Shown here: positions 16,832-25,796 of the stretch, in pieces
Numbering within the stretch: the stretch's first letter is position 1
How the letters are laid out: each line of letters begins with the position of its first letter
NCBI GenBank assembly: GCA_944390015.1
Contig: CALXOL010000021.1
Span: 1-37,582, forward strand
DNA from: an uncultured Spirochaetaceae bacterium
GTDB lineage: Bacteria; Spirochaetota; Spirochaetia; Sphaerochaetales; Sphaerochaetaceae
DNA: 37,582 nt
Direction of reading: 5' to 3'
Program-made: the position numbers and the translations under genes
The notes under the pieces: generated by a model
Told to the model about the DNA's origin: nothing
The model's input: only the letters and a program-made list of their open reading frames with translations
Databases searched by the model: none

Positions 16832-16862
16832 AAAAAAACAGCCTTGCATTTCTGCAAGACTG
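16832..16862 (-). terminator. Intrinsic terminator after the flavoprotein gene
   Basis: On the minus strand CTTGCA and TGCAAG (16853-16858 with 16843-16848) pair around a four-base loop, extended by CAG/CTG beyond one mismatch, and are followed by seven T (16832-16838). It lies just behind the flavoprotein stop codon and should end or attenuate the liv-to-flavoprotein transcript before the aconitase X genes. Confidence 0.75.
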
Positions 16863-16867
16863 CAAAA

Positions 16868-18787
16868 TTAATATACGCATTTATCCTCTCTGTAACGCGC
16901 CCAAACGTTCTCAAAGAAATCATCCTCATCAGGGATAGGACGGGGTGATCTCCTGCTGAATATCAGAGCCCCGGACTCATACCGCACTTCCTGTATCTGG
17001 GATTCTATGCTCTCATCCTCCAATGAATATGTGAATCTCGAATCAAGATTTGGAATATGAATAGGTCCTGATTCATCCGTATATAGGGCAGAGCCCCGGC
17101 TTTTCCCACCTTCAGCAAGGTAGTCAATCATGCTTGCAAGGTATACTTTCTGAGAAATCAGAGCATTTCTGAGTTCAAAGAGGATCCAAAGCTTGGAGGG
17201 GCTATCTACTCGAATGTCCTCAAAGGAATCAAGATATTCGTTGACCTCCATGAGTGCCTTTTCAAGTAAGCTTCGCTCCCTTATGGCAGCACCGTTAAGG
17301 CTCATGAGCATCCTCACCTTCTTATAAACACTCTCAGCATCAAGAGTACCGTTTAAAGCATTCTTCATGATGTGGCATATCTCTCTTATCTGGCTTTCAA
17401 GTCCTTTTGTATCTGCTTTCCAGCCGCCCCTCCTATGCTGTAGAATCCAGTTTGATGCCCGTCTTGAGCCACACTGACCGGCATTAAGAGCAGACCCGCC
17501 AGGGCGATACACTCCATGTGATGCTGCAACTTCTCCTACGGGGAAAATGCCTTTTATGTTCGACTGCCACCAGGAATCTATGGCAAGCCCCCCGTTGTTG
17601 TGCTGCGCCGATAAAGATATCTCAAGATACTCCCTCGCAAGGTCAACCCCCTTATCGAGATAGAACTCATAAGCAGGCATATTCAACTTCTTAAGACGGC
17701 AAATCGGAGTTTCCAGTGTCGCACTAGATGCCTTAAGGTAACTTGAAGCCTCCTCAGAAAGCTCATCCCATGGCACTTCCATAAAGTCAGGATTATGCAT
17801 GAAATCGAGATAAACACGTCTTTTCTTCTCTAACTCGAGATAGCATAGCATGTCTATGATTGATGACCCGGACTCGAGCTTTCTCACATCAAACGGCCAC
17901 TGATAGCCTTTTAAGAATATCAGGGAGAGCATCTTCTCCCTCTTATAGTCATACTCAGATAGGAAGTCATGCTCAATCCCATTCTCATCTATTGAGACGA
18001 AACGGGGAATCACCTGCATGTAGGATCCTGACACGTTCCAGCGAGGGTGAACAGATGCAAGGCCATACTGCCACTCAGTTAGGTTCTTGCCCATGCATCC
18101 TGCTTCGAATGCGATTCCTGTCGCACCAAACTGACTTTCTGGATATACGGACATGGAATATATTCCAGCAGGCCCCCCAGTAGCAAAGACAAGAGAGCGG
18201 CAGAAGATAACCATGCCATCTCCCGTCTTACGGTTTATCAGGATAAGGCCTCTAAGCTCATTATCCCTGACAAGAATCCTAACAGCCTGATAGCCGTCAA
18301 GCATCTCAATATTAAGAGTTTCCGCCTCCTTCTCGAGGGCCTCTGTCATGAAACGAGAAGTATAAGGTCCTGCACTCGTTGCTCTTCTATGAGGATCATG
18401 ATCTGTCTTATAACCAATATACTCCCCATATCTGTTTACGGGAAACGGAACACCCATGTCTGCAAGACGTAAAAAGGAAGCGGAAGAAAGAGATGCCTCG
18501 CATAATGCGATATCACCATCAACACACCTGCCTTTAAAAAGATCCAGTGCAAGAGCTTTCACGCTATCCGGGTCATCACCGGCAAGAGAGAGCTTATAAT
18601 ACGTCTGTTTATCAGAACCGGTATTGCGGCTCGTTCCGGCCTTTCTTGCCTCACTGACGAGCAGAAGATCATCCTCTCCACCTTTTTTCAAAAGGCATGC
18701 GGCATTATATCCGGCAGCCCCTGTTCCAAGGACAACGGTCTCCACCTCATAGGCCTTCATACCATCTACGATACCAAAATCTCTCAT
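16868..18787 (-). CDS. Fumarate-reductase/succinate-dehydrogenase-like flavoprotein
   Basis: A 639-residue soluble FAD enzyme. The N-terminal Rossmann motif VVLGTGAAGYNAA, the ATGGPAG element near residue 210 and the C-terminal QHNNGGLAID...GIFPVGEVAA...GGSALNAG blocks define the fumarate reductase/L-aspartate oxidase flavoprotein superfamily, which oxidises or reduces CH-CH bonds next to carboxylates. The N-terminal NTGSDKQTYY differs from true SdhA/FrdA, and no Fe-S or membrane-anchor subunit is encoded nearby. Electrons must therefore go to a soluble partner, possibly the neighbouring old-yellow-enzyme homologue. The start ATG overlaps the dehydrogenase stop (TAATG) with AGAGG five bases upstream. 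It is the last gene before the terminator, and its substrate is unknown. Confidence 0.8.
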   Translation of the reverse strand: MRDFGIVDGMKAYEVETVVLGTGAAGYNAACLLKKGGEDDLLLVSEARKAGTSRNTGSDKQTYYKLSLAGDDPDSVKALALDLFKGRCVDGDIALCEASLSSASFLRLADMGVPFPVNRYGEYIGYKTDHDPHRRATSAGPYTSRFMTEALEKEAETLNIEMLDGYQAVRILVRDNELRGLILINRKTGDGMVIFCRSLVFATGGPAGIYSMSVYPESQFGATGIAFEAGCMGKNLTEWQYGLASVHPRWNVSGSYMQVIPRFVSIDENGIEHDFLSEYDYKREKMLSLIFLKGYQWPFDVRKLESGSSIIDMLCYLELEKKRRVYLDFMHNPDFMEVPWDELSEEASSYLKASSATLETPICRLKKLNMPAYEFYLDKGVDLAREYLEISLSAQHNNGGLAIDSWWQSNIKGIFPVGEVAASHGVYRPGGSALNAGQCGSRRASNWILQHRRGGWKADTKGLESQIREICHIMKNALNGTLDAESVYKKVRMLMSLNGAAIRERSLLEKALMEVNEYLDSFEDIRVDSPSKLWILFELRNALISQKVYLASMIDYLAEGGKSRGSALYTDESGPIHIPNLDSRFTYSLEDESIESQIQEVRYESGALIFSRRSPRPIPDEDDFFENVWARYREDKCVY

Positions 18788-19554
18788 TACAGCCTCTTGA
18801 TATGGAAACCACCGTCAACATCTACATAGTTTCCCGTGGTATAAAGGAAATGATCGTCTGCGAATGCGGAGACGGCCATTGCGATATCCTCTGGATAGCC
18901 CCATCTTGCAATAGGGAAGGCCCCATCGGCTATGAGCTTGTCATATTTGGCTGAGACGGTATTCGTCATATCGGTGGCAATAACACCTGGCCTTATCTCA
19001 TGCACAAGGATACCCTTCGAGGCAAGACGGTCAGCATATAACGTTGTAAGCATGCTAACCCCGGCTTTTGACACGCAGTACTCGCCTCTCGATATCGATG
19101 ATACCTCAGCCGAGCATGATGAGATATTGATTATTGTTCCTCTCTTCTTACCAAGCATCTCTTGCTCAATCATCTGCTTTGCAACAAGCTGTGTAAGGAA
19201 CATGTTCCCCTTGGTATTTATAGAAAGGACCCGGTCAAAGCTCTCTTCGCTCATTTCAAGAAGATCCGTCCTCTCCTTAGGGGCGACTCCGGCGTTATTA
19301 ACGAGTACGTCGATACGACCGAATGCCTCAACGGTCTCCTTTACTATGCGGATCCTATCATCGTGGTTGCTTATATCCGCCTGAATATACTTCCAGTCGA
19401 TATTCTCTGAAGTAAGAATATCCAAGTTCTTCTGATTCTTCTCCTGAGCCCCTGTTGCTACGACTGCGACAGAAAATCCGTCAAGCCCAAGCTGTCTCGC
19501 GATTGCAAATCCAATTCCACGGCTCGCACCTGTTATCAAAGCTGTCTTCTTCAT
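18787..19554 (-). CDS. Short-chain dehydrogenase/reductase
   Basis: A 255-residue NAD(P)-dependent oxidoreductase of the classical SDR type. It has the cofactor motif TGASRGIG near the N-terminus, DVLVNNAG in the middle, and the catalytic serine in NISSCSA with Tyr and Lys in GEYCVSKAG. The C-terminus GNYVDVDGGFHI is typical of the FabG-like branch. It interconverts an alcohol and a ketone on an unknown pathway intermediate. ATG 19554 lies three bases after the upstream stop, with AGAGG seven bases before it; a TTG one codon earlier is less likely. It is coupled to both neighbours. Confidence 0.9.
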   Translation of the reverse strand: MKKTALITGASRGIGFAIARQLGLDGFSVAVVATGAQEKNQKNLDILTSENIDWKYIQADISNHDDRIRIVKETVEAFGRIDVLVNNAGVAPKERTDLLEMSEESFDRVLSINTKGNMFLTQLVAKQMIEQEMLGKKRGTIINISSCSAEVSSISRGEYCVSKAGVSMLTTLYADRLASKGILVHEIRPGVIATDMTNTVSAKYDKLIADGAFPIARWGYPEDIAMAVSAFADDHFLYTTGNYVDVDGGFHIKRL

Positions 19555-19557
19555 CAA

Positions 19558-20910
19558 TCAACCTCTAAAATTCTCGGGTAAGTCTTTTTTCTCAACCATG
19601 AACTCCCTATAGAAAGGAAGGAATGTCTCTGGATATCTGATTACGCACCCCGTAGGTTTATGCGCTCTTATGAGATCCCCGCATTTACCGCATGTCAGGC
19701 ATACCCTCTTGGGATTAATACGCCCCTCCTTTATTATCTCATTCGGAAAATCAGGATCTGCAAAAGCCATACGTCCAAAAAGGAATCCATCAGCATAATT
19801 ACCCGCAACAGCCCCGGCTGCATAAAGATCCGAATACTGTCTCAGATAAGTAGGAGCAGAGGCATAGACTGCCATATCAGGAACACTCTCCTTTATCTCC
19901 TTCACCCCTTGAATCATCCTTGCCACCCCTATGAGAGGGTGTTCATCCGGCACGTATTTGCCCATATCGAACGGTCTTACTATATGTGTCGTCGCATATG
20001 GATTTCCCATCGTTATATCCACAAATGTCAGGCCAAGCTCATCATGAAGCTCCTTTACAAGGCGCTTTGGCTCGCTTAAATCCATAGCACCATCCTCAGC
20101 CTGACCAAAACCTCTCGAATAGGCGGGATAGCCATCATAGATTCCGATTCTAGAGACAACGGAGAATGACGGACTTTCATAAGCCTTAGCCGCTTTGATT
20201 GAGTTCTTTAAAAGTCTTGTCCTGTTCTCATAGGAGCCGCCATACTCTCCTTTCCTCTCATATGCGGAAGCGACTTCCTGGAAAAGATATCCATGGCATG
20301 ATTTGATATCAACGGCATCGAATCCCGCCTCTTTTGCTAAAAGTGCGGACTTTCCCGTCATCTCCTCTATATATTTCAGATAATCATCGGAGACGATACA
20401 CGAATCATCTGCGGCACGGAATGTCTCCAGCCATTTATTCCTCTGTGCAATTAGTGGGGCTGGCTTATTATCCGGGTTAGAATAGCGCCCTGAGTGGTTG
20501 GACTGCATGATCAGATACGGCTCGAATCCATTCTTTCTGATTCCTGCCTCCTTAACACGCTCATTAAGACGTTTGAACGAATCGACATTATCCTCTGTGA
20601 TAAGCAGCTGCGTCTTTGAAGAACGCCCTTCCTCTACGATGGATATCGCCTCATACCAGATTAGCCCTGCTCCTCCCTCTGCCTCACGTACGTAGCGGGC
20701 CTCCGTATACTCCGAAGGTCTTCCGTCCTCAGTCGAATCAGCACCTTCCATCGGAGCTATCCCCAACCTGTTTTGAAGCTTGATGTTACTTATTTCGAGC
20801 GGTGTTGCAAGAATCGAGGTATCATAGGCGAATGGTAGCGATATGCCAAGCTCCCTGCATTTCTCAAGAAGCTCTTCTAATGTCTTATAATGGAATTTCT
20901 CATGACTCAT
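19558..20910 (-). CDS. NADH:flavin oxidoreductase (old yellow enzyme family), short form with Fe-S motif
   Basis: A 450-residue FMN-barrel enzyme. After an N-terminal extension of about 35 residues come NRLGIAPMEGADS, an altered QSNHSGRYSNPDNKP substrate-loop region, AVDIKSCHGYLFQE and EYGGSYENRTRLL, the barrel signatures. Near the C-terminus CLTCGKCGDLI and a later cysteine (PTGCVIR) resemble the Fe-S site of the enoate/dienoyl-CoA reductase group. The FAD/NAD domains that follow it in the larger homologue at 12997 are absent. It may therefore receive electrons from another protein, for example the flavoprotein two genes downstream. This is a distinct clade from the first homologue, so the two probably act on different double bonds. 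Confidence 0.85.
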   Translation of the reverse strand: MSHEKFHYKTLEELLEKCRELGISLPFAYDTSILATPLEISNIKLQNRLGIAPMEGADSTEDGRPSEYTEARYVREAEGGAGLIWYEAISIVEEGRSSKTQLLITEDNVDSFKRLNERVKEAGIRKNGFEPYLIMQSNHSGRYSNPDNKPAPLIAQRNKWLETFRAADDSCIVSDDYLKYIEEMTGKSALLAKEAGFDAVDIKSCHGYLFQEVASAYERKGEYGGSYENRTRLLKNSIKAAKAYESPSFSVVSRIGIYDGYPAYSRGFGQAEDGAMDLSEPKRLVKELHDELGLTFVDITMGNPYATTHIVRPFDMGKYVPDEHPLIGVARMIQGVKEIKESVPDMAVYASAPTYLRQYSDLYAAGAVAGNYADGFLFGRMAFADPDFPNEIIKEGRINPKRVCLTCGKCGDLIRAHKPTGCVIRYPETFLPFYREFMVEKKDLPENFRG

Positions 20911-20925
20911 AAACTCATTTCCTCA

Positions 20926-21300
20926 TCATAATGTCCCGTCCATCTCTTTTTTCCAGTGATCGACTACAATCTGTGGTGCATAGACGAACATGAGAGTCAT
21001 CTTCTCCTTACCTGTGTTTCTCAGCCCATGCTTTATCCATGGCGTGATGAATACGTATTCACCTTCCCCGATGGCCCTTGTCTCATCGCCCACGGTTATC
21101 TCCCCACATCCTGAGAGCACAGTGTAGGATTCAACAGTCTCATGGTCATGGACAGGGATGGATCCACCAGGCTCAATCTCGACATAGCCCTGGCAGAACT
21201 TCTCCCCCTTTATCGCTCCGTTTTCCCCGATCATCACATGAGTACGCCTACCCGTGGGAAACTCCATGTATGGGATTTCATGAATATTCCTTATCTCCAT
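20926..21300 (-). CDS. Single-domain cupin protein
   Basis: A 124-residue beta-barrel with the two cupin motifs: PGGSIPVHDHETVESYTVLS, giving two histidines and a glutamate as metal ligands, and PWIKHGLRNTG, giving the third histidine. Small cupins like this act as isomerases, epimerases, decarboxylases, lyases or sensors, so the role here is open. ATG 21300 was chosen because GGAGG lies five bases upstream; it follows the livF stop by one base. Its place between transporter and catabolic enzymes suggests it works on the imported compound. Confidence 0.85.
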   Translation of the reverse strand: MEIRNIHEIPYMEFPTGRRTHVMIGENGAIKGEKFCQGYVEIEPGGSIPVHDHETVESYTVLSGCGEITVGDETRAIGEGEYVFITPWIKHGLRNTGKEKMTLMFVYAPQIVVDHWKKEMDGTL

Positions 21301-21301
21301 A

Positions 21302-22015
21302 TCAGCCTCCAAGATAAGCTTTCCTTACATCATCTGAATTCAAAAGATCATTGCCGCTTCCCTCAAGCTTAATCCTGCCATTTTCAAGGACATAGGCATA
21401 ATCGCAGATGGAAAGGGCCTTCTTAGCATTCTGTTCAACCAGCAGTATCGTGATTCCCGATTCCCTGATTCTCTGTATTATGTCATAAATCTGGGATACG
21501 ATTATCGGAGCAAGCCCCATTGATGGCTCATCAAGAAGAAGGATCTTAGGATGGGACATCAGGCCGCGGCATACCGCAAGCATCTGCTGTTCTCCTCCAG
21601 AGAGCGTTCCAGCGAACTGATTGCGCCTCTCCCTAAGAATCGGGAAAAGATCGTACTGTCTTTCCAGATCTTCTCTTATCTTGCTCTTATCTGAGAGATA
21701 TGCGCCTACAAGAAGATTGTCCTCAATAGTAAGGCCTGAGAACGTCCTTCTCCCTTCTGGGACGTGGATGACACCCTTCTTGACTACCTTGTATGGCTTC
21801 TTGGGAAGCTCCTCTCCCTCGAATTCAATCGTACCCTTAAGTGGTTTGACAAGGGCACTTACTGCCTTGAGAAATGTTGATTTACCAGCACCGTTTGCAC
21901 CGATTATGGAGCAAATCTCACCTTTTCTGACCTCTACATTGACATCTTTGAGTGCCTCGATATGCCCATAATTCACGCAGAGGCCACTAACCTTCAACAA
22001 TACATCATGACTCAT
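21302..22015 (-). CDS. livF: Branched-chain-amino-acid-type ABC importer, ATPase LivF
   Basis: A 237-residue ATP-binding subunit with Walker A GANGAGKST, signature LSGGEQQM and Walker B ILLLDEPSMGLAP. The HVPEGRRTFSGLTIEDNL stretch is typical of LivF. It works with LivG to energise the LivHM channel. Its ATG overlaps the livG stop by four bases. Liv systems also carry urea, aromatic acids, bile-acid-like and other small carboxylates, so a true amino-acid substrate is not assured. Confidence 0.93.
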   Translation of the reverse strand: MSHDVLLKVSGLCVNYGHIEALKDVNVEVRKGEICSIIGANGAGKSTFLKAVSALVKPLKGTIEFEGEELPKKPYKVVKKGVIHVPEGRRTFSGLTIEDNLLVGAYLSDKSKIREDLERQYDLFPILRERRNQFAGTLSGGEQQMLAVCRGLMSHPKILLLDEPSMGLAPIIVSQIYDIIQRIRESGITILLVEQNAKKALSICDYAYVLENGRIKLEGSGNDLLNSDDVRKAYLGG

Positions 22016-22776
22016 TGCTCCGCTCCTAAGTAAGCTTCGATAACCGCCTGGTTATGCTGCACCTCATCCGCAGTTCCCACTGCAATCGTCTCTCCGAAAT
22101 TCTGTACGTGTATAAGGTCTGAAATACTCATTACCAGATCAAGACGATGCTCGATTAAAAGGATTGCGAATCCAAATTCAACGGAAATTCTTTTTATAAG
22201 ATCTGTCAGCTCCATTACCTCAGTAGGGGTTAAGCCAGCTGCAGGTTCATCAAGAAGAAGTACCTTCGGCTCGCACATCAAGGCTCTGGCTATCTCAACC
22301 TTCCTCTGATTTCCATAAGAGAGATTCTCCGGCCTCTCATCCTTCTTATCGGCCATGCCTACTACTTCGAGGTATTTTCTGGCAAGCTCTCTTCCTCTTT
22401 TCTCCTCTTTAAATCTCTTGGGAGTCGGGATGAGTCCGCCGAATACGGAGTACTTACTCTGCGGATCAAAAGCACAGAGGACATTCTCCTCGATTGTAAG
22501 GCCTCTGAAGATTCTTATATTCTGGAATGTTCTTCCAATCCCCAGCCTGGTTATCTTGTATTGTGGAAGCCTCGTTATGTCCTCTCCACTGAGCACAACG
22601 GATCCTGAATCCGCCTGATACACCCCGGAGATGGTATTGAATATAGTAGTCTTTCCCGCACCGTTCGGCCCGATTATTCCGTGTATCTGCCCGGCCTCAG
22701 CTTCCAGAGAGAAATCAGCAATAGCCTTGATTCCACCAAAATTCTTACTAATATGCCTTATTTCCAGAAGTGCCAT
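22012..22776 (-). CDS. livG: Branched-chain-amino-acid-type ABC importer, ATPase LivG
   Basis: A 254-residue ATP-binding subunit: Walker A GPNGAGKTT, signature LSYGNQRKVEIARAL, Walker B LLLDEPAAGLTP. The GRTFQNIRIF element near residue 85 is characteristic of LivG. AAAGGAG precedes the start codon and the gene begins one base after the livM stop. It pairs with LivF as the motor heterodimer at the cytoplasmic face. Confidence 0.93.
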   Translation of the reverse strand: MALLEIRHISKNFGGIKAIADFSLEAEAGQIHGIIGPNGAGKTTIFNTISGVYQADSGSVVLSGEDITRLPQYKITRLGIGRTFQNIRIFRGLTIEENVLCAFDPQSKYSVFGGLIPTPKRFKEEKRGRELARKYLEVVGMADKKDERPENLSYGNQRKVEIARALMCEPKVLLLDEPAAGLTPTEVMELTDLIKRISVEFGFAILLIEHRLDLVMSISDLIHVQNFGETIAVGTADEVQHNQAVIEAYLGAEQ

Positions 22777-22777
22777 G

Positions 22778-23656
22778 TTATCTCTCCTTTACCTTTCTCT
22801 GCTTCCTGTTAAAACGCATAAGAGCCCTTCTCATGTTCTTTGGGGTAAGCTCCCACTCTCCGAATACTCCCTTCGGCTTGAAGTTAAGGATGAACAGTAC
22901 GAGAACGGCATATACGACCGCCCTGTACTTATTAAGCGCCTGCATGTACTGAGGAAGGAACGTAAGGAACGCACCACCGAAGATGGAACCGGTAAGGCTG
23001 TTCACTCCGCCGAAGAATACCATGATTACCCAGTCAGCGGATTTCTTCCACCCAAAGTCCGTCGGTCCTACATAGCCGATATTGAAGGCAGAGAGGCATC
23101 CAGCTAATGCCGTCATTGCGCAAGAGAGGAGGAATGCTATCATCTTGACCCTGGATGTGTTGATTCCCATTGCCTTGGCAGCAAGCTCATCGCTCTTGAT
23201 CGCTATGCACTGCCTACCGTACTTGCTGCATTTGAAAAGCGCAGTAAGAATTATGACGAGAATCGCAATGATTAAAGCTATCCACACATTTACACGTCTC
23301 GGTATACCGATAAGACCGAATGCACCGCCAGTGTACTGGCTTAGAAGGAGAATCAACTGGGCAATGGATTCTCCGAATCCAAGCGTGACAAGCGAGATAT
23401 AATCCCTTCTCAGCCTTACGACAGGAAATCCGATCACATAACCGACACAGACTGCGAAGGCAATAGCAAGGAGGAACGCCAGATACATGTTCATGCCCGT
23501 ATTGAGAACCAATAGTCCTGAGACATAAGCACCGATTGCCATGAAAGCGGCAGAACCCAGGGAGAACATACCCGTCAGACCAGTAAGGATATATATACCG
23601 CACACCGATACCAGTGTGATACAAACCTGCGTCAATACATAAAGAAATAGATTCAT
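22778..23656 (-). CDS. livM: Branched-chain-amino-acid-type ABC importer, permease LivM
   Basis: A 292-residue membrane protein with about eight hydrophobic segments. The motifs LTGMFSLGSAAFMAIGAYVS and FGFGESIAQL-like LVTLGFGESIAQ, followed by ALAGCLSAFNIGYVGP and VIMVFFGGVNSLTGSIFGGA, are the standard LivM coupling and channel blocks. The positively charged C-terminus ends KRALMRFNRKQRK-like. It forms the channel with LivH and starts 12 bases after the livH stop. Confidence 0.92.
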   Translation of the reverse strand: MNLFLYVLTQVCITLVSVCGIYILTGLTGMFSLGSAAFMAIGAYVSGLLVLNTGMNMYLAFLLAIAFAVCVGYVIGFPVVRLRRDYISLVTLGFGESIAQLILLLSQYTGGAFGLIGIPRRVNVWIALIIAILVIILTALFKCSKYGRQCIAIKSDELAAKAMGINTSRVKMIAFLLSCAMTALAGCLSAFNIGYVGPTDFGWKKSADWVIMVFFGGVNSLTGSIFGGAFLTFLPQYMQALNKYRAVVYAVLVLFILNFKPKGVFGEWELTPKNMRRALMRFNRKQRKVKER

Positions 23657-23668
23657 GCCTTTTCCCCC

Positions 23669-24541
23669 TTATGCCTTCTCCTGGACATTGCTTCCAGCAA
23701 TACCCTGAGGACGGATGAGAAGGAATACGAGCATCACGGCAAATGATGCTATTGTAGCCCATCCTGAACCCATTGTACTTAGGAAGATCGCTTCCATTAT
23801 CCCTAAGAGCATCGCACCTATCACAGCTCCTGTGAGGCTTCCAAGTCCACCTATGACAGAGGCTATGAATCCTTTTACAACAAGGCTTCCCATGGTTGCT
23901 GTCAAAGTATACTTAATACCGAGGAAGCATCCAGCAAGACCTCCGAATATCCCTGATATGATGAATACCGCCTGGATTATAAGCGTTGCATTTATTCCCA
24001 TCAGCTGAGCTGTATCCCTGTCGAAGGAGACGGCACGGATTGCTCTTCCGATACTGGTCTTCTGTATTACGAATGCAAGGGCAAGCAAAGCAGCAACGCT
24101 GATTACAAGCATTATTATGTTCTCTTTTGAGATGACTGTCTGAAAAAGCTGTATCGTAGGAGTTTCAAAGAAGTTCGGGTAAACATAGAAGTTCGTCCCC
24201 GCTTTAAGCGTTACAAGCCCCTCATACAACGACCCTAAGGTTATCGACGATACAAAGAAATAAGTTGAAGGTGAATGGTTTTTAAGAATCCTTCTAAAGC
24301 CTACGAACTCACCTATGAGGCTGATCAGGGCTCCTGCAAGAGCTGAGCAGATCAGCGTCGGCACAAGTCCCCACCCCTTGGAGGCGACGAGAAAATATGC
24401 GATGAATGCAGATGCGGTCATTGTCGCACCATATGAGAAATTTGAGAATTTAAGAATATTGAAAACCAAGGCGAATCCGATTGCGATAAGAGCATATACG
24501 GTGCCTGTGGAGATTCCGTTTATGAGAATCTGGAATGACAT
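23669..24541 (-). CDS. livH: Branched-chain-amino-acid-type ABC importer, permease LivH
   Basis: A 290-residue membrane channel subunit, from ATG 24541 (MSFQILINGISTGTVYALIA) with AAGGA nine bases upstream. A longer in-frame start would lie inside the upstream hairpin. Family blocks include the first helix TGTVYALIAIGFALVFNILK, FSYGATMTASAF and the coupling-region GGLGSLTGAVIGAMLLGIME. Gene order K-H-M-G-F is the classical one. Confidence 0.92.
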   Translation of the reverse strand: MSFQILINGISTGTVYALIAIGFALVFNILKFSNFSYGATMTASAFIAYFLVASKGWGLVPTLICSALAGALISLIGEFVGFRRILKNHSPSTYFFVSSITLGSLYEGLVTLKAGTNFYVYPNFFETPTIQLFQTVISKENIIMLVISVAALLALAFVIQKTSIGRAIRAVSFDRDTAQLMGINATLIIQAVFIISGIFGGLAGCFLGIKYTLTATMGSLVVKGFIASVIGGLGSLTGAVIGAMLLGIMEAIFLSTMGSGWATIASFAVMLVFLLIRPQGIAGSNVQEKA

Positions 24542-24559
24542 ATGTGCTATCCTTTCTGA

Positions 24560-24586
24560 ATGTGGGCTCCGTAATGAAGCCCACAT
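24560..24586 (-). other. Stem-loop between livK and livH
   Basis: ATGTGGGCT (24560-24568) and AGCCCACAT (24578-24586) form a perfect nine-base stem with a nine-base loop and no T tract. Such structures after binding-protein genes commonly protect the 5' part of the mRNA or partly stop transcription, so that more binding protein than permease is made. Confidence 0.6.
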
Positions 24587-24608
24587 GTCTGGTTAAAATT
24601 AACTTTTA

Positions 24609-25757
24609 TCAGTTTGCAGCTGGATACTGCTCGAGCATGACAGGAGTCGTTCCATCATACTTATACATGAACATAGGAGTACCGAGAACAGGCATGTGTG
24701 TCTCTGGATCCATCTGGATTGTTCCTGTAAGACCTGTGTACTCAGCAGTCTCAAGGGCCTGAGCAACCGTAGCACCGTCTGTGCCGACCTCTCCCATTAC
24801 CTTTGCTGCCATCATCATGGAATCGTATCCGAGGAAGTACTTGTTAGGAGCACCTACATTCTGGCATCTCTCTTCGATGGCCTTTGCTGTAGCCTCTTCA
24901 TATACATCGATGTTGTTGATGTAATAAACGTTAGAGCAGTCCGCTCCTACCTGGGTATTGAAAGCAGGTGCGCCATCAAGACCTGTTATGATAGCACCTT
25001 TGAAGCCGAGGCTGTCGCAAGCCTTCTTAATGAGTACGAGAGGTGCTGTATAGTTCGGGCAGTAAATTGCATCAACCCCAGCGTTTATAATAGGCTGGAT
25101 GAGCGTGTTGATATCGGTCTCTGTTGAGTTATATCCGATGATGTTCTTATCTTCAAGAGTACCGCCGTTAGCTCTTACGGTCTCTACGAATGGATCGAGA
25201 AGGGATACGGAATACGAGTTATCCTGAGTATAGAAAACTCCGAAATTCTTAAATCCGTTCTTCATTGCGAACTCAGCCATGATCTGACCCTGTACTACTG
25301 TTGAAGGCTGTGCGCAGAATAAATAGTCATAGAGGTTGCCATTATTATCGGTATAGCACGTCGGATCAACAGCGAAAGTAATCATTGGAATGTCATAGCT
25401 TGCCGTAGTAGCCTTAAGACCTGATACGATATTTGCAATCGGTGGTCCGAAAAGGAAATCTACCTGGTCAACAGTGACAGCCCTGATGTATGCTGCGATT
25501 GCAGTATTTACATCACCTGCGGTATCGTACTCGATGTACTTTACCTCAGCACCATTAATGCCGCCAGCAGCGTTAATGTCTGCAATAGCATCCTCTACTC
25601 CCTTCTGAACAGAAAGGCCGAGAGTAGCTGTAGCTCCGGTAGTGTCCTGAAGAATACCGATTAAAATCGAATCAGAGGAACCACTCTCTGCTGCACCACC
25701 TGCAAAGACTGTCGTCATCATGCAGAGTACCATTAGAATTGCAAGGATTTTTTTCAT
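24609..25757 (-). CDS. livK: Branched-chain-amino-acid-type ABC importer, periplasmic binding protein LivK
   Basis: A 382-residue substrate-binding protein. The signal peptide MKKILAILMVLCMMTTVFA is followed by GGAAESGSS, a mature N-terminus seen often in Sphaerochaeta and Treponema binding proteins; no lipobox cysteine is present. The family-I periplasmic fold shows ILQDTTGATATLGLSVQKG, INAAGGINGAEV, LFGPPIANIVSGL and the ITFAVDPTCYT region. ATG 25757 has AAAAGGAG upstream. The ligand cannot be predicted: Liv-type proteins bind amino acids, amides and aromatic or short carboxylic acids. It is the first structural gene under the LacI-type operator. Confidence 0.92.
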   Translation of the reverse strand: MKKILAILMVLCMMTTVFAGGAAESGSSDSILIGILQDTTGATATLGLSVQKGVEDAIADINAAGGINGAEVKYIEYDTAGDVNTAIAAYIRAVTVDQVDFLFGPPIANIVSGLKATTASYDIPMITFAVDPTCYTDNNGNLYDYLFCAQPSTVVQGQIMAEFAMKNGFKNFGVFYTQDNSYSVSLLDPFVETVRANGGTLEDKNIIGYNSTETDINTLIQPIINAGVDAIYCPNYTAPLVLIKKACDSLGFKGAIITGLDGAPAFNTQVGADCSNVYYINNIDVYEEATAKAIEERCQNVGAPNKYFLGYDSMMMAAKVMGEVGTDGATVAQALETAEYTGLTGTIQMDPETHMPVLGTPMFMYKYDGTTPVMLEQYPAAN

Positions 25758-25796
25758 TTTTCTCTCCTTTTGTAGTTTGAAACGCTCCAAGAATAC

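Noticed and set aside
16868-18787. Respiratory fumarate reductase complex
   Set aside because: Only a flavoprotein is present; no iron-sulfur or membrane-anchor subunit lies nearby and its substrate-site blocks differ from FrdA/SdhA.
12997-20910. A bile-acid 7-dehydroxylation (bai) operon
   Set aside because: BaiCD-like and SDR genes are present, but no recognisable CoA ligase, CoA transferase or BaiE dehydratase is encoded, and aconitase X has no place in that pathway.
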